Of a DNA stretch of 64,000 bases, positions 12,481 through 21,391 are shown piece by piece. The stretch spans positions 62,001 to 126,000 of the forward strand of contig JAENRP010000080.1 in NCBI GenBank assembly GCA_024741835.1. Reading direction: 5' to 3'. Within the stretch, counting starts at the first letter, position 1; every line of letters starts with the position of its first letter. The stretch is from Diplocarpon mali. Its lineage: Eukaryota > Ascomycota > Leotiomycetes > Helotiales > Drepanopezizaceae. The notes beneath the pieces were generated by a model. The model was not told the DNA's origin, ran no database searches, and saw nothing but the letters and a program-made list of their open reading frames with translations. Both the position numbers and the translations under genes were made by a program.

Positions 12481-13209
12481 ATGGCCTCCAAAGCTGCACG
12501 GATAGGAGAAGAGTAGGCTGGATTCATAAACCTAAGAGATAGCAATGCTGACTACGAATCCAGAGTATGGAAGTTAGTACGGTCTCAGCCCTGCGCAGCA
12601 TCGAACTGACTGAAAGCCAGGAGTCGAGTGGATAAAGTCAACGCCGAGCTTGTGATCCTCACATACGGAACCATCGTCGCGCAGCTATGCAAGGACTACG
12701 AGAGCGATTACGTAGAAGTCAATAAGCAGCTCGACAAGATGGGTTACAACATCGGACTGCGTTTAATCGAGGACTACCTCGCCAAGTCAAACACCATGAG
12801 ACGGTGCTCTAATTTTCGGGAAACGGCAGAGATGATCGCAAAGGTATCTTGAATCTCTAATGTGCGCGCGGAAGAGAAGGCTGATGAACAATGCTAGGTT
12901 GGATTCAAGATCTTCCTGAACATCGCCCCTACTGTCACGAACTGGACTAGCGACAGCAAGCAGTTCTCCCTGATATTCGAAGAGAACCCACTGGCAGATT
13001 TCGTCGAACTACCTGACGACGGACGAGCGCAGGACGAGCTGTGGTACTCAAACATCTTCTGCGGGGTTTTGAGAGGAGCATTGGAGATGGTTCAGATGCA
13101 GGTCGAGGCACATTTTATCACCGATGTCCTGAGGGGGAATGATTCGACCGAGATGAGGATATCGCTGATACGGTATATCGACGATGAGATGCCTGCCGAT
13201 GACGAATAG
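12481..13209 (+). CDS. BET3: TRAPP complex subunit Bet3
   Basis: Core subunit of the TRAPP tethering complexes, which act as the exchange factor for Ypt1/Rab1 in ER-to-Golgi traffic. Exons: 12481-12512, 12564-12572, 12621-12843, 12898-13209, total 576 bases, 191 residues. Seen: the start [11 protein letters not shown], the family block [15 protein letters not shown], the conserved [22 protein letters not shown], and a C-terminal [19 protein letters not shown]. In that last block the cysteine of ...FCGVLRG matches the position that is palmitoylated in Bet3 of other species (family knowledge). Exon 2 is a 9-base microexon whose flanking sites are CCAG and GTTAGT. It supplies the residues Val-Trp-Lys needed to match the conserved EIWK-like sequence, and without it the frame fails. 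It is slightly longer than human BET3 (180 residues). Divergent from SNRNP40. Confidence 0.94.
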
Positions 13210-14128
13210 GGTGTCCGGGTTGGGAAAGGTCTGGCGTTTTGAGATTTGGAAGGTATATCGGGCGTTTTTGAGGCTTGAATCAAGATGCAGCTGCTATGCC
13301 ATGGTTCGCCTGTTGGAATTATCGTAATGGCACTTCTGTAAGAGACAATTTTTATTCTCCGGTGAGGTTATTCTCGTCAGCAAGTGCTTTCGACTGACCA
13401 TGGTACCGATTATGCCTCAGTTACTACACCTTGTCACAACTGCATCTGAACCCAACATCGTATGGCTATACTTATATTACATACATGTCGGGAGATTATC
13501 CTTCGTTCTAAATTTATGTCAGGAGAGTTACTTGAACACAAACTGCTCGGCAGTGCGTTTGACTTGGTAGCTGAGCACATGCTTAAGCCATTTGACAATA
13601 TACTCACAATCGAGGAATATTCGTTCCCTCGGCGAGTCGGGTCCAAAACTAGCCTCTGGCTGACAATCCGCGATTGCGATTGTATTTGTAGATAGTTTCG
13701 TCTGCACCCCGTTCTCTTACAATGATCTTGTTCTCTATCTTCTTCTGCCGACCCCTCGAGAGATCGACAGGCCGAGGCCAGGAGTCCCCCGAATATCCAA
13801 TCCCGGATCTTCAGCTAAGAGCCTGTAAGGAACGAAGGTGCATAGGTTTGGGGAGGCTAGAGGGCCTAGGGCCTAGGGCGCGATCCACGCGCCCGCCATG
13901 CCATCATGGATCGAGGGATACTCGAAACGGAAACGTCAAAACAATTACCTATGTACGTACGAACCTCTTCGTCTGTGTCCTCCCCCGCCTTCTTTCCTCT
14001 TTTTATTACTAATACTTTAATTTTTAATAGCGCTCTTCTCTTTCTCTTCGTTCATCCTCTTTGAAGGAGGATTTCTCGGTTCAGCTCTCGGTCCAGCCTT
14101 TGCAGACAGGCGGGCAGTTGAATTCAAC
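13210..14128. other. Intergenic BET3-aquaporin
   Basis: No gene supported. It holds the BET3 3' end and the aquaporin promoter. A pyrimidine-rich stretch (CTCTTTCTCTTCGTTCATC) near 14032-14055 lies 75-100 bases before the aquaporin ATG and looks like a fungal transcription-start region. GGGCCTAGGGCCTAGGGC at about 13861-13879 is a short direct repeat. Confidence 0.45.
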
Positions 14129-15625
14129 ATGTCAGCACCTCGCCACAATGCCTCTCAACCAGCCACGACGAATCTCCCCGTCTTAGAGAAAGCCACTTCG
14201 CCCCTTCACGATGGTGCAGCTTATCCAGTATCAAACACCGGCTTTACAAGCCTTCGCCAGCGACAACAATCGCATCAACAAGGGAACAGCAGCCATGGAG
14301 TACTGAGGAGAGACCATAACTACAATACCCCAATAGGCGGCTATTCTAGTTCGCGCAGCTCTGATGATGAGACTGCTACGTATGCAAGTAGAGATCCAAA
14401 TCATCAGAAGCGAAGACGGATTCGACATGAGCTGCATCAGAAGCACAAGTCAGATGTTGTGCACATTCGACCAAAGTGGACAAAATGGATGAATAGTGAT
14501 GCTAAGAACCGTAAGCTGCGCCTCGCCAAATTTGCGGGCTCTTTTTAATAGAAGTTCCAGACACTGTGGCGTTCATGGGCGAGTTCGTGGGGACGTTCAT
14601 GTTCCTCTTTTTCGCATTTGCTGGCACGCAAGTTGCCAATATCGGTGTAGGAGACTCTACGAACCAGAGTACCACTGGTTCAGCTACTGGTTTCAACCCG
14701 GCTACATTGCTATATATCGCGCTAAGTTTTGGCTTCAGTCTTATGGTTAATGCCTGGGTCTTCTTCCGCATCTCTGGGGGGCTCTTCAATCCGGCCGTAA
14801 GCCATTCTTACCCCTTTTCCAGATGTTGACTGACACATCCCCCAGGTAACCCTAGCACTAGCTCTTCTTGGTGCTCTCTCCCCGTTGCGCGCAGGACTCC
14901 TCTTCATCGCCCAGGTATCGGGCGCCACGTTCTCCGCATACATCGTATCCGTGCTTTTTCCAACAGCCTTCAACGTGCGCACCACGCTCGCAGTCGGTAC
15001 ATCTATTGCGCAGGGCGTCTTCATCGAAGCGTTCTGCACCGCCGAGCTCGTTTTCACCATCATCATGCTCGCCGCCGAGAAGCATCGCGCGACATTCATA
15101 GCGCCCGTCGGCATCGGGCTCGCGCTCTTCGTCTCAGAACTCGTGTCTGTGTACTACACTGGTGGTTCTCTCAACCCCGCGCGAAGCTTCGCGCCGTGTG
15201 CAGTGACGCATGATTTTGACAACGAGCATTGGATCTACTGGGTCGGCCCGTTCATCGGCACCTTGCTCGCAGTGGGTTTCTATAAGCTCAACAAGATACT
15301 CGAATATGAGATGGTGAATCCGGGGCAAGATGGTGATGAGCGGAACGACCCGACGCAGAATCCCGACCATGAGATCGCGCAGGCGGTTGAGGAGCGCGCA
15401 ATTGAGGTTGAGGAGATCACGGCTATTCAGGAGGCGGGCGGGTTCGACAATATCAGCACAGACGGGAGCTTGAACGCGGGGACGATGATGAATGCAGATC
15501 CGGCGGCGGATTTGGACGCGCATGTTGGCTCTGGGACGAGGAAGCTGAGTACTGGGCAGAAAGAGGATATCGAGGCGCAGTGGCCGGAGAGTAGTCATGC
15601 TGAAGGGAGGCAGCGTAGGCTGTGA
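14129..15625 (+). CDS. Aquaporin / MIP-family water or solute channel
   Basis: Membrane channel of the major intrinsic protein family. Exons 14129-14510, 14552-14796, 14846-15625 give 468 residues. Seen: a polar N-terminal extension of about 125 residues, rich in Gln, Ser, His and Arg. Six membrane segments follow with two half-helices carrying FNPA (207-209, split from its valine by intron 2) and LNPARS (319-322). A charged C-terminal tail of about 110 residues ends the protein. Arg322 is the selectivity-filter arginine. The helix-5 filter position, histidine in orthodox water channels, aligns with Glu307, and the loop-E cysteine position is Gly316 (see findings). The long termini are common in fungal aquaporins and may be regulatory. 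It lacks the NLA/NPS loops of yeast Fps1, and I would not assign a substrate. A basic cluster (KRRRIRHELHQKHK) lies just before helix 1. Confidence 0.9.
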
Positions 15626-16739
15626 AATATGGGCAAAAAAATCTTGGTGTAGGGGTATACACAACTAATAATGTATCATGCTTTTTTCGAAATCTGATCT
15701 CTGCCTTGGGTTCAGCTCGCTTAGCAAAGGGGAACGGAAAGCAGTGCGACGACCATCACAACAAAGCGAACCGAACTCCCGAGCCGGGCGGACCATCGCG
15801 GCAAAAGAAGAACTCCTCTTGATCTTTTCAACAATTTAGCGAAAGAAATGTAGTCTTATTACAGCTGATGTTAATGGTAATGTGATGAAGCTAAGTTAAA
15901 TCTGGCTTGCGATGCCCTGGCAGATGCGGCGTTGCAGCTCCTACAGTACTGAATGTATTAGACAAAACAAAAAACGCCAGCGCGTGGCATCCCGCATCCG
16001 GTAAACAAAATAGGAGATACACATAATCCTGTCTCTAGCCTCGCAGAGTTGTCGCCGCACTCCATAGAAGATCGAGGATCGGAGTGGTAGAGCATCCGCT
16101 ACGAAGACGGAACCTGCTGCAAAGCAGAGTTCTCTTCCCCGCCAATATAACGCGGCTGTACTTTGTAAATCGAGAAGGCGAAATTTAATTCTAGAGACGC
16201 CGCGGCTACCATTCCTGCCCAGCTCATATAGATTGTTACACTATATCTCCGACACCCGCGAGCCTGGAGAGCCCCGGTCCGCAGCGTCAAAAGAGATCGC
16301 TCGACCCGACGTGCTCCGCACTCACGGCATAGGAAAATCCGCTATGCATAGTACAGTCAGGATCCCGGGAAACCCAGCCAAAGCAAGGGGTGTGACGGGA
16401 GATCCTTATGGCGGGAGTCCTTGGCATCCCACACCAGGACGACGGGTCCTCTCACCTCGGAAGTCTTCCCTCGACCGTGTAGGGGACTGTGTATGCAGGG
16501 TTCACGAGAAGACTCGAGTACATGGTAGACTAACCTGCCTGGCGAGAACGACCGCGGAGAACCTTTCTTTTATACTCCTCCCTCTCATGTATTGTAGTAC
16601 GTGCAATGCATAGACCATCACCGGGAAGCGCTATGGTTCGTTATCTTGAGTACGGGGAGATACTAGCGTGGAAACTCCTCGCAATTAACTGTTCAGCCTT
16701 TGATACCCCGAACCCCGATTTCTTAGACAAGTGTCCGAT
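15626..16739. other. Gene-free region after the aquaporin
   Basis: No gene seen in about 1.1 kb. A short frame at 16233-16613 has no recognisable motif. A tRNA-like A-box string (GTGGTAGAGC) occurs at about 16085, but no B-box or cloverleaf follows it. The right end grades into the transposon relic. Confidence 0.45.
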
Positions 16740-16816
16740 TTGTACATTAGCCCCTTGGTGGTCTCTCTAAGTCTATATTACTATAAGATGAGGAGGGTTG
16801 GCACCCTGGAAATACC

Positions 16817-16852
16817 GGTCAGCTGATGCAAGATAATACTGGTCAGCTGACC
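16817..16852. repeat. 24-base direct repeat with CAGCTG palindrome
   Basis: GGTCAGCTGA occurs at 16817 and again at 16841, spaced by one 24-base unit. The second copy extends to the perfect 12-base palindrome GGTCAGCTGACC. Confidence 0.8.
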
Positions 16853-17120
16853 TAACAGGAACACCAAAACTCTCGGCTTAAAGGCCGCCTATAGCCAGAG
16901 GTAAGCGTGGTTGTGAAACCACCTGAGTATCTCTGAAAGTGAAGTGTAGTAAATTTTCTACTCTTTACCAGAGCAGACCTTGAAATGGCCCTACCACTCG
17001 AAACTCCCTATACTACTTTTTCACGTAAGCCTTGAAAATGACCGGGACAATGGCCCTTGAAATGGCCGTAAGAACAGCCCTGCTATCAGAGACGACGAAT
17101 CAATACCTACACGTGGTATC

Positions 17121-17161
17121 TCTTACGAACCTGCAGATTCTTTAGATTCTTTCTAAAGAAT
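17121..17161 (+). repeat. Inverted repeat, left arm
   Basis: Pairs with the reverse complement of 18009-18049 over 41 bases with five mismatches, all transitions. The inner part also holds a small palindrome, AGATTCTTT facing AAAGAATCT. Confidence 0.85.
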
Positions 17162-17833
17162 CTATGGAACCGAGATTAAGTCTTTCGACTGTGAGATAAC
17201 TAAACGCTGAGTCGAAGAAAGTTAGCACTGTTCGAAAGCTTTGGAATGAAAACATTTAATACTACCTCTTTTATGAATACCCCCTACCTCCGACCTTTAC
17301 TTATGTGCTCTAGGATTATTCGAAAATATACCTACGGTTAAAGGAAAGGCTAAGTAAAGGATATAAAGGAGAAAAAGGCAAGTTATGGTATACGAGAAAG
17401 AGGGGGGAGGAAAAGGATACATTTCGAAAAACTTATCAAGTCGATAAGGATTATAATCAAGAGCCGCCGCCTATTAGCAAGATGCGGAATGTATTCAAAT
17501 CACTGGCTGCCATTGGCATCAAGGGCTTCTCCTAGAACGGAGAACCAAGGCGACTCTATGAAGTCACCTTTTAAGAACCTACTCGCCCAAGACTTGGAGG
17601 GAATAACTACTGACTAAGGTATAGGTTAGACTCTTATCCAAGAGATCGAGATTTATAAGTATCCTAGGCTAAATAGTAAAGATACAAGGAGTTTTTATAC
17701 TATGTTCTTCCTATACATCAAAACACAGTAAAGCGACTCCCGCTTATGCCACATAGTTTAGAGCTAATATAGCATATTAGAAGGAAGAAAATAGTCCGCA
17801 AATGTAGTCTAAACTACTGCTAATGTGACCCTG

Positions 17834-17893
17834 GCGAAGCGAGGTCCCCTGGCCCCGGAGCATGCGTAGGGGCCGCCGGGGTAGAGACTTCGC
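17834..17893. other. GC-rich nested hairpin inside AT-rich relic
   Basis: Two nested perfect inverted repeats: GCGAAG (17834-17839) with CTTCGC (17888-17893), and GGCCCC (17851-17856) with GGGGCC (17869-17874). C- and G-runs flank them and could extend pairing. The GC richness contrasts sharply with the surrounding sequence. Confidence 0.6.
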
Positions 17894-18008
17894 GATGTAA
17901 AAGAGGCAGTGAAAACTTTTTTCAACCCGAAGCTTTTGATAAGGTCTGGCCTTGTTCAACTCGGGGGCTGCTATTTCTAGTCGAAGGGACTTGATCTCGG
18001 CTTTCTAC

Positions 18009-18049
18009 ATTCTCTAGGGAGAATCTAAAGAATTTGCAGGTTCGTAGGA
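18009..18049 (-). repeat. Inverted repeat, right arm
   Basis: Partner of the arm at 17121-17161. The outward ends of both arms read CTTACGAACC / CCTACGAACC. Confidence 0.85.
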
Positions 18050-20150
18050 GACCTCGCATGTTCTTTGGGCTAAGCGCTGGTGAGATATCAAGGGAGGTGG
18101 TGAGGAGTTAGTAGACCCAGCGACGTTCGCTAGAGGAGTTATATTAGGAGCATGAGAAAAGTCATCTTGGAGACTATGAAACGAGAGTTATGCGGTAGTG
18201 GTTTATACTTGAAGTGCATTGCTATTGCAGGTTCTATTACTCCCCATTAGGCCGAATGCTTCTATTTTAACAGAATCGATAGATGTAGGCGGTTATATTA
18301 CTGTTATTCTGGCAAACACAGTAGTAGATTATGCTCCCGTATTGTAGTTATTCGGCTCTAACAATCTGTACTCAATACCATCAAAGTACCATATTCTTTT
18401 CCGGGTAGTGGAATACTATGCAGTGGATTTCTTGATCCACTCTCTGCGTGGGGAAACAAAGGAGAGTAGGATTGTTTGGATTTGCATCGAGCCTGGCTAA
18501 TTATAAGTATTTCTCACCTAGCTAATCCCTGCCGGCCGCTGGATCTTCAGGATAATCCCAGGATATCAGCCGGAATATTCTTATCAACTTTTTTAGGGGG
18601 GGATCTCGACCCTGGACGGATAGGGACCCAAAACAGGATATCCTGGTATACCGAATCCTTCAGGCGGGTTTCTACTGTACGGTGAACCACAGTGAGCCAT
18701 CCATCACGGAGGTATGGGAAAACGCCCGGGTCTCCAACCCAAATCCAACGCCTGGGATCTCCCAAGGCCAGGAAACGTCAACACAGCACGAGAAAATCAT
18801 CGACGCGTTAGCGAATGCATCCACAGCCACAGCTGGGTCAGTGATAGGGTGTGTAGGGTGATGTAGTGATCGCGGCTTGCTTTGCAGTATTTTACTGCGT
18901 CGAACGTTTTTCCCGAGCTCTTCAGGCTTGGCTTCGAGCGCAGCGAGGCTGGGGGTTTGGAGGCTTGCGTCTGTGATATGAGCCCCTACGCTGAATACTT
19001 TTTTTTAACCTTACAGATGTGTGACGGGGCAGTGGAGGTCGTCCCTCTCTTCGGCCTGGCCATAGGTGCAGAACACAGGAAGTTGGATGACCGCAAGAGA
19101 CCGAGAGCGTTCTGCAGCTTGCCGTCAGAGCCATCTCTTGCGGAAGTCCGAGGTTTGCGCAACGGTAGCGATAGTTGAGGCTAGGAGGGAGGGTCAGAGG
19201 GGAGAACTGAGGGAGGAGAGTGGTCCCGAGATAATTTTCCCCCTTTGTTTACTGCCTTTGTTTACGTAGGATATCTTCTTCGGCTCTCGGGTGTGTGGTG
19301 TTGGCGAGACATTTCAGCGGCACGGTACTTGCTTCCTTGGCCCTCGACGTCGTGACTGGAGATTATGATGATGGAAGTAGGTATGTTTCCGTGTTGTTAT
19401 GTCTACAGTCATGGAGATTGAAAGGGAGAAAGGGGGTACTGCCACCTCTGTTTTGATTCGTCCTTGTACGTGTCGGTTCGCATATTGCCGGGTACAACGG
19501 AGAAGGGGACGGTCGGAGCAGACGTGCCGATACCAACGGCTCTCCTCTACCGAGCCTCCCAGTGTATTGTTTTCCAGAGACGTGATGTGATCTCTAGTCC
19601 CGCTGAAACCGAGTGGTTGGGACAAATCATCGGAAGTCATCGGAAGACTCGTCGAAACCGGGATAGTCGCTATGGAGCATTGGGAAGCTTAAATTCACGG
19701 GAAATAGATGCTTTGTAGACAGTAGCGGGAAGGGAGGGTTCCACCTCCCGAGCTCTCAGCCCTTCTCTGCGGTGGGCACGCCGGGATCATGTGATCAAAT
19801 CCCATTGAAGCGCGGCAAAAGTTGCAGGAATTTAGCGGAGATCGCATGAGATAGTCTGTCTCCTTGGGCCTACGGTACTCACAGCCTTCGATCGAGGGGA
19901 ACGATCTCAAGATTCCGCGTTGGAGTTGGTACTTGTTTCTACTCTCTTCGGAGGATGTGTGACTCGGGGTCGGTTGCTGGGACACGCTGCTTTGACGGCG
20001 GTAGAAGCCAGGAGGTGCGCCCAGCTGGTCCCCGGCGCGCGAGGCTGGCTGTGATGAACGAGTACCTCACCTGACGGGCAGCTGTCATAACAGGTGGACG
20101 CGGTCTTGAGCAAGAGTCGGACGAACAACGAGGCCTTCCATCCTGATGGG

Positions 20151-20240
20151 AGTTGAAGCGGAAGTTGAAGTTGAAGCCGAATTGAAGTTGAAGCCGAATC
20201 GAAGTTGAAGCCGAATCGAAGTTGAAGGGGAAGTTGAAGC
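20151..20240. repeat. 17-base tandem repeat
   Basis: Repeats of GAAGTTGAAGCCGAATC: two perfect 17-base copies preceded by a diverged copy, and flanked on both sides by GAAGTTGAAG half-units. No frame-preserving coding use is evident. Confidence 0.85.
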
Positions 20241-20808
20241 TGCGGCCTCGCCCACATCACAGGATAGTTCCCATCCGGCTTCAGATATCAGGGCCCCCGC
20301 TTGTTGCAGTCGGCACCCAACGCCGCTTAAACCGGCCGCGGTCTACTCTGCTCGGTAAGTTTTTCCTTGCCCTCAAGACACCCAATAGATGATGAGATGC
20401 GATGTGATATACCTGAGGTGATGCTGAGACCGACACGCACACGGACACGGAGCAGACCTAATCTCATCCCCGTGACTTGACGCCGAACCTTCCAGCGCGC
20501 ACGTGAGTAAGAGCGGCGAGCGTGCTAACGGCGTCGGGACTAGACCGGGCTCTGGAGTTCTCAGATGTGCACAGTTCTGACGGAACTGCCACTTTTTCTC
20601 CCCTTCATACATGTCCGTATCCATTATTCTCTTGCACGGCCATTGCTCTCTCTGAACATCTCGCCCGCTGTGCTTTGCTTCTCTGGCTTCCTCCAAACTC
20701 CTGAGTTGCCGGCTTCTTTCGTGGCATCCAGGGCCTGCGTGCAGAACACCCGCCGCAGTCGACCGCTTGAGTCCAGCCCAGCCTTGCTCACTCATCGAAG
20801 TGGCCCCT

Positions 20809-20821
20809 CCCCCCCCCCCCC
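20809..20821. repeat. Poly-C run of 13
   Basis: Thirteen consecutive C bases inside the pyrimidine-rich upstream leader of the SomA-like gene. The length may be inexact. Confidence 0.85.
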
Positions 20822-21391
20822 ATTCTCAGAATTACGCCCAGCGGTCCCGCGTCGTCGCTATAGCGTGTTGGGTGTTGGTCCACTTCCACCCCCCAAACCC
20901 AAAGCTACCAACCATACTTCACGCCCATCACCGCTCCGACTAACTGCCATCTCTGCCCTACTCACCTCGACCATCGCAGGACGACGATACCACGACGACA
21001 TCCTCTCGCCTGGCAAGCCCCCCCCCACCCCTCGCCCATCTTGTTATCGTTTCGCGTTCGCACTGCATCTCTGCTCTGTCGCCTCTTTCTCCGAAGCTCT
21101 CTTGGATCTCACGCGCCTCATACTTCGCATACGCTCTCTCTTGTAAAAAGTCCGCCGACGACCTAGCGATCCATCCTACGCTACGCAGCTGCCATTGGTG
21201 AGGGCATCCGCAGCTGGCACGCTCGAGTCTCCACTCAGAAAGTGACCGTCGATTGACAGCAAGGCACATTTGCGACACTTTGGCTCCGCGTCAGACGTGT
21301 GTGTGGTGGCTGACGGAGGCCGGTCTTCGGTTACTAGGAATTGGGATACACGGCGAGTCACTACGTTCCGCGCCTCGAAACCGCCGTGGCG

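Larger units (their letters stand above)
16740..18480. mobile_element. Decayed, RIP-like transposon relic
   Basis: About 1.7 kb with visibly higher A+T than its surroundings, stops in every frame and several internal repeats, the usual look of a fungal transposon degraded by repeat-induced point mutation. Seen: a 24-base tandem repeat around GGTCAGCTGA (16817-16852), CCTTGAAATGGCC-type repeats (near 16980 and 17050), and a 41-base inverted repeat (17121-17161 and 18009-18049) whose arms differ only by transitions. A frame near 18270-18335 reads C-x9-C...GKHSSRLC, weakly like a retroelement Gag zinc knuckle. The element class cannot be fixed: inverted arms suggest a DNA element or two opposed LTR fragments, while the knuckle suggests a retroelement. 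Boundaries are approximate. Confidence 0.55.
18481..21391. other. Gene-free region and SomA upstream leader
   Basis: No supported gene in about 2.9 kb. The left part (18481-20150) may still contain transposon debris. A minus-strand frame at 18547-18765 and plus-strand frames at 18882-19178 and 19464-19718 have no known motif. The right part (about 20570-21391) is strongly pyrimidine-rich (long CT and C runs), the look of a long fungal 5' leader, and probably belongs to the SomA-like gene. Confidence 0.45.

Noticed and set aside
16070..16135. tRNA-like A-box (GTGGTAGAGC) followed by an arginine-anticodon-like stretch
   Set aside because: No B-box, no acceptor stem, and the anticodon stem has the wrong length; treated as chance.
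18270..18340. Intact Gag zinc knuckle in the relic
   Set aside because: Only part of the C-x2-C-x4-H-x4-C spacing is present and stops surround it; used only as weak support for transposon origin.
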